Positions 48,200 through 59,637 of a stretch of 64,000 bases of DNA are shown piece by piece. Source of the DNA: Gyrodactylus bullatarudis (taxonomy: Eukaryota; Platyhelminthes; Monogenea; Gyrodactylidea; Gyrodactylidae); the NCBI GenBank assembly GCA_012064415.1, contig SSNU01000675.1, forward strand, positions 1 through 64,000. Direction: 5' to 3'. The first letter of the stretch is position 1. Each line of letters starts with the position of its first letter. The position numbers and the translations under genes were made by a program. The notes below the pieces were generated by a model. It saw only the letters and a list, made by a program, of their open reading frames with translations, was not told the DNA's origin and searched no databases.

Positions 48200-49513
48200 T
48201 TAGTATCTATAGTGATCAGGTTTAAAGGGACCATCTTTATTGATACCCAAGTATTGAGCTTGATCTTCAGATAACTTGGTAAGCTTAACATCCAAGTGTT
48301 CCAAGTGGGCAGCGGCAACAGCTTCGTCCAAATGTTTTGGTAGAAAGAATACACCGACTTTATAGTTTTGTGGCTTGGTCCACAATTCAATTTGAGCCAT
48401 GACTTGATTTGTGAAAGAGTTGGACATGACAAAACTAGGATGACCATTGGCACAACCCAAGTTGACTAATCTACCCTCAGCAAGTACAATAATGTGTCTG
48501 CCATTTTTCAAGGTGTACCTGTGAACTTGAGGTTTGACATCAACCTTTTCTTTGCAATTTTCATTGAGCCATTTGACGTCTATTTCTGTGTCGAAATGAC
48601 CGATATTACAAACAATAGAATCTTCCTTCATTTGCTCAAAATGCTTGCCCATGATGATATCTTTGCAACCAGTTGAGGTAACAAATATACGGGCTTTAGA
48701 GCATGCCTCATCGATTGTACTGACTTCAAATCCTTCCATTGAAGCTTGCAGAGCATTTATGGGATCCACTTCACCAACAATGACACGAGCACCAAAGGCT
48801 TTAAGAGCTTGAGCACATCCTTTACCAACATCTCCGTAACCGGCAACGTATGCAACTTTGCCTGCAATCATAACATCGGTAGCCCTCTTGATACCGTCGA
48901 TTAAGGATTCTCGACATCCATATAGGTTATCAAATTTGCTCTTGGTGACAGAATCATTGACATTGATAGCAGGACACTTGAGCTTATTTGCCTTTAACAT
49001 CTTGTATAGGTTATGAACACCGGTTGTGGTTTCCTCGGAGATACCACGAATGTCTTTCATAAGATTTGGGTATTTTTCATGAACAATGTTGGTTAAATCT
49101 CCACCATCATCAAGGATCATATTGAGGGGTTGGCCATCATCAAACATTAGAGTTTGTTCAATACACCAAAGGTATTCTTCCTCAGATTCTCCCTTCCAGG
49201 CGAACACTGGAACGTTAGCTTTAGCCATGGCAGCAGCAGCATTATCCTGAGTACTGAAAATATTGCATGAGGACCAGCGAACTTGAGCACCAAGTTTAAT
49301 TAGAGTTTCGATAAGAACTGCAGTTTGAACGGTCATATGAAGACAACCTGCAATACGAGCACCTTTCAAGGGCTGAGTATTTTCGTACATTTTTCTCAGC
49401 ATCATGAGGCCAGGCATTTCATTTTCTGCCATCTCTATGCACTTTCTACCCCATTCTGCAAGAGAGATGTCAGCAACTTTGTATGGAACAGCAGACTTGG
49501 ATGGAAGACTCAT
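48200..49513 (-). CDS. AHCY: Adenosylhomocysteinase (SAH hydrolase)
   Basis: A single exon of 437 residues, close to the 432 of the human enzyme. It reversibly splits S-adenosylhomocysteine to adenosine and homocysteine in the cytosol, using bound NAD, and so relieves product inhibition of methyltransferases. Visible hallmarks: [16 protein letters not shown] (57-72), LDDGGDLT (134-141), [19 protein letters not shown] (186-204, with K191 and D195 equivalent to the active-site pair), the NAD-binding GYGDVGKG (225-232), and the invariant C-terminus KPDHYRY. No introns and no frame damage. The start at 49513 fits the family N-terminus. It is divergent from NDUFB4 across 116 bases. Confidence 0.98.
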   Translation of the reverse strand: MSLPSKSAVPYKVADISLAEWGRKCIEMAENEMPGLMMLRKMYENTQPLKGARIAGCLHMTVQTAVLIETLIKLGAQVRWSSCNIFSTQDNAAAAMAKANVPVFAWKGESEEEYLWCIEQTLMFDDGQPLNMILDDGGDLTNIVHEKYPNLMKDIRGISEETTTGVHNLYKMLKANKLKCPAINVNDSVTKSKFDNLYGCRESLIDGIKRATDVMIAGKVAYVAGYGDVGKGCAQALKAFGARVIVGEVDPINALQASMEGFEVSTIDEACSKARIFVTSTGCKDIIMGKHFEQMKEDSIVCNIGHFDTEIDVKWLNENCKEKVDVKPQVHRYTLKNGRHIIVLAEGRLVNLGCANGHPSFVMSNSFTNQVMAQIELWTKPQNYKVGVFFLPKHLDEAVAAAHLEHLDVKLTKLSEDQAQYLGINKDGPFKPDHYRY

Positions 49514-49629
49514 GATTAACTACCAGCACTTGATTTTTTTGAAATCGTTGACAATACGAACAACCAAATTTATAAAAACTTGATGAAGTCGTTTGAATAA
49601 TTGTACCAGTTGAATCCTGCCTTTGAAGG
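49514..49629. promoter_or_regulatory. Shared divergent promoter interval, AHCY / NDUFB4
   Basis: Only 116 bases separate the AHCY start codon (minus) from the NDUFB4 start codon (plus). Both 5'UTRs and core promoters must overlap here, as in many housekeeping pairs. No clear TATA box can be assigned to either side. Confidence 0.6.
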
Positions 49630-50039
49630 ATGGACAAGTTAAAAACATTTGATCCTTGGAAATCATTTCATGAATCCAAAGAAGAGCAGACTTTAATAAA
49701 AAAGAGAGCTGCATTGCGTGCAGCTATGAAGGCTGAATTTCGCAAGAAACTAACAAATCCTTTCTCCCCCCACGAAGGGCAAATTGTAAATTAATTCATT
49801 CTCCTAATTATTGTCTTTTTCAGTTTGATCCAGCTCTTCAAAGATGGTACTCATCAAGAGTAACATATGCAGAATATCTTCAGCCAAATCCCAAGCTCGG
49901 TTTAGGCGCTGCTATAATATGTGGAGCTATAGTTGGAATATGGTTCTTTGGAAGTTTTCCCTATATTCAAAATCGTAGGAAGATTGACTTAGGAGAAATG
50001 AGCTATGCCCAAAGAGCTCTTACAAATAATTATAAATAG
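49630..50039 (+). CDS. NDUFB4: NDUFB4-like subunit of mitochondrial complex I (two exons)
   Basis: Exons 49630-49785 and 49824-50039 join in phase 0 across a 38-base intron (GTAAAT...TTTTTCAG), giving 123 residues (human protein: 129). NDUFB4 (B15) is a single-pass accessory subunit of the inner-membrane arm of NADH:ubiquinone oxidoreductase. Supporting features are the basic N-terminal helix (KKRAALRAAMKAEFRKKL), the FDPALQRWYSSRVTYAEYLQPNPK block matching the family's NPALLRWAYAR...F-P-PK pattern, one hydrophobic segment at about 80-100 (LGAAIICGAIVGIWFFG), and a charged tail ending in RALTNNYK. AATAAA at 50065-50070. The family call rests on pattern, not alignment. Confidence 0.82.
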
Positions 50040-50070
50040 AAATTGTGTTATTTCCCAAATTATTAATAAA

Positions 50071-50832
50071 TAATTAGATCAATTTATTTTTTCGCGCTTC
50101 TACCTACTAATAAATCGAATCTTGAAATAGCATTCAAGTTATTAAATTTGTGATAATTATATTTATTAAACATTACACAAGAACATATCATCAGCTTAAA
50201 ATTACACAAACGGTAAATTATTTGCCTATATAAGAACATCTAAATCATAGTCTTTCGTCTATTTTTTTGAAAAGATCTATAGAGTTTTGCTCCTACTTTT
50301 TTATTCAACATGGTATGATACATAAAATATTTGATTTTTGGGTGAAATGCTAAAATAATTATTTAAAAAACATTGTACTCATTAGTAGAACGGCGTTAAA
50401 TTAAAAATAAAACGTGTAAATAAAAGATTCTTAAGTCTTGATTTTTTAATTGTAATTATTTTCCTGGTTTTTTATTTACTAAATAAAGATTAATTTTGTG
50501 TTAAAAATAAAATATTTATTTATCTAAGGTAAAAATAATTATTCATTTGTAATCTCATCAAAACACCTCTTCTTTTTAATTTGTATTTCATTTATCATCA
50601 CATAATAAAAGTGTTTCTTAGATTTAACAGAGAGGAAAAATAAAATGATCTGTTCTTTCTTATTCTTATATCACATTACATAATTTCATGCTGTAAAGAG
50701 ATGTATTTTTTCGAAATTCAACGTCAAATTTTTGAAATAAAACTTTTTCTAAAATCCTAAAAATATTGAAGATTCATAATCCTTCCCTGATGTTAAATTT
50801 TTTCTTCTAATGACTCTGACATCAAAACAAAT
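50071..50832. other. Convergent 3' region
   Basis: AT-rich 3' flanks of NDUFB4 (plus) and the minus-strand gene ending at 50833. TTTATT motifs near 50512 are possible minus-strand poly(A) signals. No gene seen. Confidence 0.35.
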
Positions 50833-53800
50833 TTATGAGTTTTCATATCTTGACGGCCTCCAGATTGTATGGACAGTATAGTTCTGAACTTCAGTTGGAT
50901 TCGACTGCAGGGTCGCTCTTTTAAATTGACGTATTGTCTGTGGTTGATGATGGTTGTGACGAGAAGAAGAGTAACGCATTATGCCTCCATTCGGGTGTTC
51001 GCCTGTTCGGACTTCAGAGACTGAAGCAGATCTTTTCGGTGGATTATATTGAACATTCTTCATTGGCTCTGATTGTTGGAGATATATTTTGGGACAATGT
51101 ATTGGGCAATTACATCTACTTGATAAGAAAACCTCTCTAGGCTCCCTTGAAAAGTCCTCAAAGTAGGCACATTTATTCTGGAAATCATTTGAAATGGGAG
51201 AACAGTCGATGCCACTCTCTATCTGAGCCATCTGTTGTCCCTGGTTTGGCTAGTGAAGGAATTAAACAAAGTTATGGCCACTCATTAAAATAATTTACTA
51301 AATTAAAAAAAAATCAACAATGGGAAATTAAATATTTCTCAATCACAACTTCCTGGAGAGATGCTTCCTGACTCAGCCAAGAGTCTAGACTCTTCTGATT
51401 TTAAAAGTAAGTGTCAATTTCATACAATTAGCAAGTAAAATAAAATTGAAATCAGATGAAAAATAAATTTATAAAATTTTCTAATTTTCTGCAAAGATCT
51501 CAATAATATGTTAAACTTTATAGCTATTAGCTATAATATTTAAAATCCCGGGTTAGGGCCAATTTTCCTTTTTTTTCAAATTTGAGTTGAAATTCTGCTT
51601 ATTTCAAAGTGAGAGAGTGATCAAAAGTTGAATTTTAGGATCACGATTAGACAGAGAAATCAAATATGCTGAATCAGATTTCGAGAATCACTCCATCATC
51701 GTGTGAAATTTCGAGAGATTTACGATGATCCCTAAAAAATGACGAATTTATCTAAAGTCATATGGTCTTTTTTGCTAACTCAAGATTTGAAATATGCCAT
51801 AATATTTCTACAAAAATTGAATTTTTACAAATTTATTTTTCTTCATATCGTGATAGTGGGCCTCATGATCTAAGTTCCAAAAAAATCTTGATCGAATTCC
51901 ATTTTTTGATGGTAAAATTAAGAATCTCTTACCATCTTCATATTAACTAGGTGTAAGTAATTATCCAATTTCAACTCTATAATTTATAGCAATAAACACT
52001 AAATTAAGACAGGTTATTAAAATGTTGCATTTAACTTGACCCGGAAACTTGCTACTCAGATCTCCAACACCTGCAGGAAATACTATTGACTAACCATTCA
52101 CTAAAGTTGGTGCTTGTTCCTCAAAAATGTCCCCTAACTATATGTAAATTGACTTTAAGCTTCAATTTTTAATGTAATTGACTATAACGTTGTTCGCTTG
52201 CTACCTGACTATGTTGTCTTCTGGCTTGTATTAGTCTATCTGTAGAAAAAGAAAGGAGAGAGAAAGGTGTAGTATTTCTTAAAGAATAAGGATTATAAAA
52301 ATTATAGTGATTGTTATAGTAATCAGAATTATTAGAGTAATAACTCTAATAATATAATTCATCAATTGAAAGAAAATTAAAATTAAGATTAGAATCTAAT
52401 AATTCTGATTACTATAACAATCACTATAATTTTTATAATCCTTATTCTTTAAAACCCTTTAAAACCCTTTCGAGACGATAAGAAAACCGATCGAGAAAAA
52501 GACTCAGAATTGATATAAAACGATTTCAAATGAGATTCTAATGAGATTTCTATTCAATAAGAATTCTTTTGATCACATCTAAAAAAGTCAATTTTCTATT
52601 GAATTTCCCATTTACTAATGAGTAGATGAAAACCAATTTTAACTAAATTAGGTTATTTTATCCAAGTTTAGATATCTCTTGGAGATTTTTTGGTATTTTC
52701 GAGATTTGTTTAACGTAAATTATTAAATAGATTATGTGATATTTTTTGGGTCTGCGTAATAACTGAGAATTTTCAACTTTGAATAATCGCCCTATATAGG
52801 GCGAAGCTCACGAAAGGGTTAAGAAATACCTCACCTTTCTCTCCCCTTTCTTTTTCTACAGATAGACCAGTACAAGCCAGAAGACAACATAGTCAGGTAG
52901 CAAGCAAACAACGTTATAGTCAATCTATGCCGAACAGCTCCCTGAACAACTACTTGGTTCAAAATTATAATTTTAATGTAATGTAAATATATAGAATAAC
53001 AGAATGTAGAATTACAAAGAACATGCTTAATGGTTAATTTACATTTGAAAAAATTATGGACAAAGTCCTTTATCTCTTACTTAGTATTTTGAGCTAATTT
53101 TGAAAATTACACTACGATCAGTTTGTTAGGATTTGAGGAAACCAATAACCATTTTTCAATATTTGAAAGAACCGTCAATTTGAACTGATCTTGAATCATT
53201 CAAGTTTATTCATTTTCAAGTAGTAAAAATTTTCGAAAATGGAGTGTTTCCTAAAATCACCACGACCATTTTTGGTTCCCTAGTCTAATGATTGTCTTGT
53301 AAAATAACTAATAATTTTGAACTCAAAGTTTAAAAAAATGGCGCCAACCCAAATTTTTTTTTTCTAAAAAAGTTTTTTCGAATTTCTTTCTCAAGTCTTT
53401 GGTACCAATGGATCAAATTTCAATCCTATGTTCTGCAACAGAAGATAAAAACGAGAAAAGAACTCACTTCAGAAAAGCGTATGCAATGATTCATTTCGAC
53501 TCTTTTTCCCAGACATGGACTTGTCGAGGTAGAACTGAGGTATTGGCCCCTCCCGCTCTCATCATGGCATATTATCTGATCATCGGTCGGCCTATCTCCA
53601 TTTCGATAAGCTTTTAATTCTTGTATTCTTCGCTCAACCTGTTCAGGACTGTGAAAGAGGGGCGTTGGACTCCTGTGTCGTTCAAATTGAACATTTCTAA
53701 TAGAACTTCTCGGCTGAAAATGATCAATCATCATTGGTTGTTGTTTGACAGAAGAACAATTTGCTTCGCTACCCCAGGAACGAAGATGCTGAGTGCGATA

Positions 53801-55410
53801 TGGTGGCATCACATCATTATAAGGCCATCTGAGATTGCTATGACATACGGGTGAATGCACTCCAGACTTTGAACGGCTTGATCTATAACCAGAGCGACTT
53901 TTTCGTGTACCCTCATTTAGATTGTCTCGTCCATTTTCAGTGAGAATTAGACGATCTCTACTTGGCCTTTCATCACTATTCATCCAAATGTTGGTTACCT
54001 GAGTGATGGGTGTCTCTTCAGGCTTTTTATTGACAACTGTCGTAATCCAATGGCCAAGGGGTCCACGTCTAGATTGGTTATCCATCTTCTCGTAAACTTC
54101 TCCTGTTCTCACATAGACTCCGTCGGGGAAACGGCCAGGAATTGGATTTTTACTTTCATAACTGCACAGAGATTTTTCATAATTCAGCTGGTCTGGCTGT
54201 CTATGGATGAATGTTTGAATTTCATCTCGCTTCTTCACTGGCTTCTCTAATGGTTCTGTAAGAACAGAGCCTTGTTGTTCCTGTTGTAATCGCCTGGGTG
54301 TAGAAGTTCTCCTTTCAATTTCAGTATAGTTGATTGGAACAGGGGAAATACATCTTTGAGTCAGTGATCCACTTCTGGCCCTACTCTGGTTTGGACTACG
54401 ACTCAGAGATCTTGATCTAAATGGAGGAACAGGTGGATTATCACATGATTGATCATTATTATCAGGTGAATTAGACTGCTCCCTGCTCTTGACCAAATGG
54501 GCCGTGTACTGATTTTGACAATCCCTCCGTGGCAATGAACTGACATTGTGATGCGGACATGTGTCCTGAAATTTAACAGTCGAGTGAACATGAATCGGAG
54601 ACATGGAACGATTCCTCTGCTCAAAATGGTGTACACGATATTTATGATTTGGATCGTGGCACTCAACTACTGTGGGCTCTTGATAACTATGACAGACTAC
54701 ACGCGCCATTTTATTATAGTTGTTGCAATTGCTAGCTGAATTGCTCTCCGGACTAATGCATTCAATTTTAGTTTCACTAGTTATATCAATGTTTGAGTTG
54801 GATCTATTCATTATGTTGGCTATATCACGTGTTTCAAACATGTGTCGAATTTGCAAGACAGAAGCACTTTTGGGAACAGAAACTTTGTATATTTCTTGTG
54901 TCTGCTTCTCTAGTTGGTCAACTGGTGGGGGTCTCGGCAAAGAGTCAGTCTTAGCCGGGGACTAAATTGACGAAATAATAATTATACCTAAATTTAACAT
55001 GATCAATATTCGCTTGATAAACTCACAGGGCTATAGTAAACTTTTCTATGCTGGAATGTTGATCCAATCTGGAATTGGTCCAGGCTGTGGGGCTTATCAA
55101 ACATTTTCCTAATCTGCTTAACTTTGCCAATGTTCTCTTCGATAACTTGGGCGTTATTTCTCCTGTCTAATTCTGAATTATGACGTTCTTTTGTGTTGAT
55201 ATCCTGAATATCACTCATGATACGATCGGCAAGATTGCTTGCTTTACGGCGTATTTCCCTGTCCTCTTCGTCATTCTGTTCATCTACTCTTGCTTGCTTT
55301 CCTTCCGTTTGGGTTATGTTATAACTATTACTAACGGTAGTTATGATTTCATTAACGTCTGTCTGATAATTTATTTTATCACTTGGATTATTTTCATTGC
55401 TAAGCGACAT
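50833..55410 (-). CDS. Large disordered protein, three exons, function unknown
   Basis: Exons (minus) 55410-55027, 54961-53468 and 51249-50833, all phase 0, give 764 residues ending ...PSRYENS. The protein is polar and low in hydrophobic runs. It contains a charged N-terminal helix (residues 45-75) and two copies of a short motif: VKQIRKMFD (97-105) and VLQIRHMFE (163-171). It also has an RS-rich patch at about 310-325 and many SP/RSxS sites. A better-ordered-looking GPLGHWITTVV segment follows, and there is a cysteine-rich stretch in exon 3 (SSRCNCPIHCPK). I do not recognise the family; a scaffold or cytoskeletal adaptor is a guess. The 2.2-kb second intron contains a foldback relic, a long inverted repeat and a MITE. 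Confidence 0.72.
51545..51958. repeat. Foldback-family relic in an intron
   Basis: It contains GGATCACGATTAGACAGAGAAAT (left), shared with 4310-4350 and 11325-11345, and ends ACCATCTTCATATTAACTAG, a version of the foldback terminus. Arms are not clearly paired. Confidence 0.5.
52177..52924. repeat. Long inverted repeat, right arm split by a MITE
   Basis: The left arm 52177-52336 pairs with the right arm 52395-52448 plus 52823-52924, around a 58-base loop. Pairing is near-perfect over about 160 bases. The right arm is interrupted at a TTAA by the MITE at 52449-52822. Both arms include an acceptor-like TTTTCTACAG followed by an open frame (RxxQARRQHSQVAS...), so the duplicated unit may be an exon. 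Confidence 0.85.
52449..52822. mobile_element. TTAA-type MITE inserted in an inverted-repeat arm
   Basis: It is bounded by TTAA at 52449-52452 and at 52819-52822. The right end is CTCACGAAAGGG. The left end has AACCCTTT twice in tandem (52453 and 52463) before CGAGACG. A 16-base perfect palindrome CGCCCTATATAGGGCG lies at 52788-52803, 15 bases from the right TTAA. The other inverted-repeat arm (near 52277) shows the empty site with a single TTAA. It is the second copy of the element at 31727-32042. Confidence 0.88.
52864..52986 (+). pseudogene. Exon-like open frame in the right arm of the inverted repeat
   Basis: After TTTTCTACAG/AT an open frame reads RPVQARRQHSQVASKQRYSQ, then SMPNSSLNNYLVQ... 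to a TAA at 52986. The left arm carries a related frame on the minus strand (52237-52169, RLIQARRQHSQVASEQRY..., stop). The minus-strand version is in the sense of the gene at 50833-55410. However, its phase (two leading bases) does not fit that gene's phase-0 exons, where it would stop after two codons. Unclear whether either is used. Confidence 0.3.
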
Positions 55411-55984
55411 GTTTTGAGACTTTCTCTATTTATCCTCTTGTATTATTTATGTGCAATTTCTCCTTAAGCTGTCCTTCCTTCTCAAATGATCTGTGTAGAC
55501 AGGAAAAATAGAGTATAATCAATGATGACGTATGATGAATATAATATAATCCTACTAGTTGATGGCCAGTTAGCAGTTATTTTCTCTGAATATTGTTCAA
55601 AAGTCAAACTTGAAATTCTACTCGTATTTATATCCTCTCCTCGAGAGAGCTATTAAGAAATGAAACTCAATGATTGATTATGCTCTAGTTACAAGTGTGC
55701 ATTTTACAGACAGAAGTTGTGAATGTGAGAAAGGAGATTAAAAATGAACAGGAGAAAACGTTTCCCTTGTATGTCTGTCCTGGAGTGTAAGACTCACAAG
55801 TAGAAGTAGGATATTTTGGAAGAATATAATTTTTAATTCAATTTGGTACACATTTCTGGATAAGTAGATAAGATTACTTTTCATTTTCGAGAATGTGTTC
55901 TCTATTATGCAATGTAATTCAGGGGATCAAGTTAATCTTTTCGTATTTCATAATGGGAAAAACTTTTTTGGGAAATGAGTAGCA
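55411..55984. other. 5' flank of the minus-strand gene
   Basis: Presumed promoter and 5'UTR of the gene that starts at 55410. No specific element is identifiable. Confidence 0.35.
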
Positions 55985-56360
55985 AGATATATTGAGGCCA
56001 ATGAACATTTCTTGAAGCATCATTTAAAAATCATGAAAGAAATAGTAAAAGTCAAACAAATTAATAAAGTAATATAAGCTGAAAAGACACCAAAACTCTC
56101 CAATCAATAGCAACAGTGGAGAGAATATTGAAAAAGCTTACATAGGCTAGGGTAGTTGAGGTCTCGCTTGTATGAAGAAATTCTCCTCCACATAAACGTC
56201 TGTATTGTCATCGCCTGTATTTTTGTAAAAAATGGAATTATTTGAAATTGGAGTATTGCCACTGATGATGCTTTAAGAAATTTACATTTGGCCTCGATAT
56301 ATCTTGATTCTAACTTAGAATTTCAGACGTACGTATTTGAAAATTTACGTGAATATTTCA
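55985..56360. mobile_element. Composite of two PLE 3' ends in opposite orientation
   Basis: 55985-56230 is a PLE 3'UTR on the minus strand, including the hairpin (CTCTCCA 56096-56102, TGGAGAG 56117-56123) and decayed endonuclease tail codons. 56255-56360 is a PLE 3' end on the plus strand (GATGATGCTTTAAGAAA, then GTATTTGAAAATTTACGTGAAT). As a result GATATATTGAGGCCAATG (55987) and CCTCGATATATC (56296) form inverted outer ends. Confidence 0.7.
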
Positions 56361-56397
56361 ATCATAAAAACTTGATTATTTTTTAAACAAAATCAAA

Positions 56398-56644
56398 TTT
56401 GTGACAATATCAAATCATTTTCAATTTTAGAGGATATAAAACCATTTTTTGAGACCAAGTGTTTGTAATCCGTATCATAAATTCAATAGTCCTGTTGTGA
56501 GAACAAATGAACTAGAATAAAATTCAGGATTTGGCATTTTTACTTAGACAATAAACTTAGAAGTACCGGAAGTTTTATTTTGTCTACTGTCAGGTGAGCT
56601 CATTGAACTGGATAGAGATGACCTGGCAAAAATAACTTTAGTTT
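56398..56644. repeat. ~245-base dispersed repeat, copy 1
   Basis: About 90% alike by eye and in the same orientation as 63421-63660: TTTGTGACAATATC, GAGGATATAAAACC, then GATAGAGATGACCTGGCAAA, ending ACTTTAGTTT. It has no coding capacity. Both copies neighbour PLE 3' fragments but on opposite sides. Confidence 0.8.
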
Positions 56645-58002
56645 GGTCAGCTTAGTTCTTCTTAGTATTATAATTATAGAATTGTTTTTGATGTATAGAA
56701 CGACTTACATTAATTCTCAGTTACTGACTCCTCAGGTTTCCATTCAAGAATAAATCACTCGTGTTAGCGAAGAGAAAAGATAAATTCAGAGAAAGTGAAC
56801 CAACATTAATGCAGCATCCTTCTTGATCTCGATCATAGAACAACTCATTTATTTATACACATTTATATATATTCATCATAGATCATAGATACATTGTGTA
56901 TAAATAATATATTTTACAACTATATGTATTTAAATGTGTATTTTTCAAAGGAGAAAAAGTCTGTGTTAGCATACGAGAAGGGCATCATTCTCTCAGTTCT
57001 ATTATTATGAAACTAGGATAAAAATAATAGAACAGGTCAAGAATTACGTACTTTGACTACATTTCTTGTTATTCATCATATACAAAAAAATGTACACTAG
57101 ATAGTTTCTCATAGTAATTACATAATCAGCTGATACTTGGATGTTATTAAACTCAAAAATATACAAGAGAATATCGATGTATATGATCTAAAATCTTTCC
57201 TCAAGTCCCCTCCCTACATATACTATATATATATCCATTGGAGCTGATTGCTTGTGAACAATAGAGAGTAAAAAAATTGGTTGCCTAGAAACCAAACTTT
57301 AGAGTACATTTATGTGTAGAGAAAAATGTACCTTTTATGATATTGACTAAGTGATACATATGTAAACAAATAGGTCAGAAGTATAACAGGTCAAATGTAT
57401 AAAATTCATTTGAGTGGTCCTAGGCCTTGGCCTCTTTCGTAAAATCTCTACGAATCAGTGGGATGAGACGCATGTTTTATGAACTCTCTTCAATTTTATC
57501 TAAACACTGAATTAGTCCAGATCTTAGATAAACTATTCAAAATTGAATAAAACTTGGAAACCAATCAGATTACCTGAGAAAAAATCAGACTAACTATTCC
57601 AAAATCATTAAGGATGAACCATCTGCTAAAATCAATAATGGACCTCTTTTCAAGGTTCCTACATAGCTAAAAAAGATCTGTTTTTGCATAACAAACAAAT
57701 CTTCTACAGTTCTTATCATATTACATCATATAATCATTATTTTAGTTTCTTCCAAATAGGATACGCCCAATAATAATAACATTAATATTGGTAGGACATA
57801 CCAAAAAAAGAACAAAAATTATCAATAGAGGATTCTCCTGTTATCAAGTTAGCTTGTTCTGAAGAAAGAAAGTAATCAATAACTTTCTCAAGCCCTGACA
57901 ATTATAATTATTTATTCCCTCTGTTTTGAAAACCATTTAAAATTATAAATTTTTCTATTATGGCATCAGGGTTCAAAGTTATAAGGCCTGAAAATGTTAT
58001 TT
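56645..58002. other. Intergenic, no supported feature
   Basis: AT-rich with TATA-like simple stretches (56862-56890, 57222-57236). No gene or repeat with a partner in the window was recognised. Confidence 0.35.
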
Positions 58003-58288
58003 TTAACCCTCTCATACCCATTTGATTGTGAGACTAGATAGAATAAATCAGGGTAGAAATTCGTAAAGTGTTGATATATAAAAATATTTTTTTGAGCAAT
58101 TTTACTTATTAGCAACGACACATGAAATTTTAAAAATTTTTGCATCAAGTCTTAGAAATCATCTAATTTCTGAGAATATCTTAACGAAATATTTTATCCG
58201 CGAAGGATATTATATTTGTGTGTAATTTAGATTTACGAAAATATTTTTCCCAAATATTTTACCTTTGGGTACGAGATAAGGTATTAGT
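58003..58288. mobile_element. Probable TTAA-type MITE, degenerate
   Basis: The left end is TTAA (58003-58006) followed by CCCTCTCATACCCATTTG. The right end is TTTGGGTACGAGATAAGG then TATT. The ends are imperfect inverted repeats and the right TTAA is lost. No subterminal palindrome is visible. Confidence 0.5.
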
Positions 58289-59637
58289 AAAATTTCAATG
58301 AACTCAATACTCATTTTTTTGAGGTAGAGAGATAATTTTCATTGTCTAACAATTTTCTAAGCTCAAAAATAGCCGATTTATGCTGATTCCGAATCTGTGT
58401 CTAGAACTTTCCTATCTTAAAAAGTTTAGGTATAATTTGGGAAAATTTGAGTATGTCATCCATGCCTAGCTCTCTATGACCAGATTTATTTTCTCAGTCA
58501 GATCCTACAAAATAATCGAGTTGACTCACTGAATTAGACACTAATTTGAGCCAGATTGGTGATCTCTTTGAAATAACATATACACTTGGATCTTCTTCTA
58601 TGGTTTAATTTTAATCTGGATTCTCTTAAAAAAGAATCTCATACTTCATACACACAATTTTGAGTAAACTTGAGTCTAGACAAATGTTCAAAATAACTGA
58701 TGAGAAATCCCATTCTTTCCACAAGACATTTTTCCATAGATTTTGAGATCTGAAAAGAACTCACTTTTATGACTTGTTCTAGAGTTGAGCTGAACATTTA
58801 GGAACAATATCCACTTGTGGAAATGTCTAGTTTTTCAAGAAAATTTTTTTTAATTTTTGTCTGAAAAATTATTGATTCTGTTATGTGTAATTCACCCTTA
58901 ATTTTTAGAGTTATTTCTCCTTCTTCATCGGCTCTAAAAGATGAAAAGGCTCTCTAGCCAGCCTATAAAATGTCCAAGACTTCTGAGTAAAGTTAGGCGT
59001 ATCTAGAAAATTCTAGCCAAATGAAGTTATTAAAGTCCTACGATGAATAAATTTGAAATATATACGCTAACACTAATATAAAGTACGCTGATTTTGAAAT
59101 TAACTCTTTAGTTATTCGTTCATTTCTATTATGATTTCTGAGATTATAGAGTTTCCTATAATAGAAACTAAAGCTATAAAAGATTAGATTTAGGAACAAT
59201 TTAAGCGGCTCAGTTATTATTAAATACATTTATAATCCCAGTTTGTTATTATTTCTTTATAATTTAAGCTCACAAGTCGGTAAAAGAATATAATAAATTA
59301 GAGTGTACTTTTCAATTTTAACATAGCTGAAAGAATGTTTACTCTAACTACTCAAGAGTAAGTCTACTGCTATAATTTGATTCAAATTAATCATTTTCCT
59401 TAGAAAGTTGATTTGCTTGTGGGGGATTAATAAATCAGAAAGGTATATTCTGATGTCTATGAGTTTTTTTCAGGAGGGATAATCAATAAAGTTCACCTCT
59501 AATTTAAAACTGAAAGAAGTTTCTTTTACTCTGAAGCGTATTAAGAGAGAGGAATTAGCGCTTTATTTTTCAGACATACTCTTCTGCCTACTATTACATG
59601 TACTAATTCTTTTGAACTAATAATGAAATTGTAGAAA

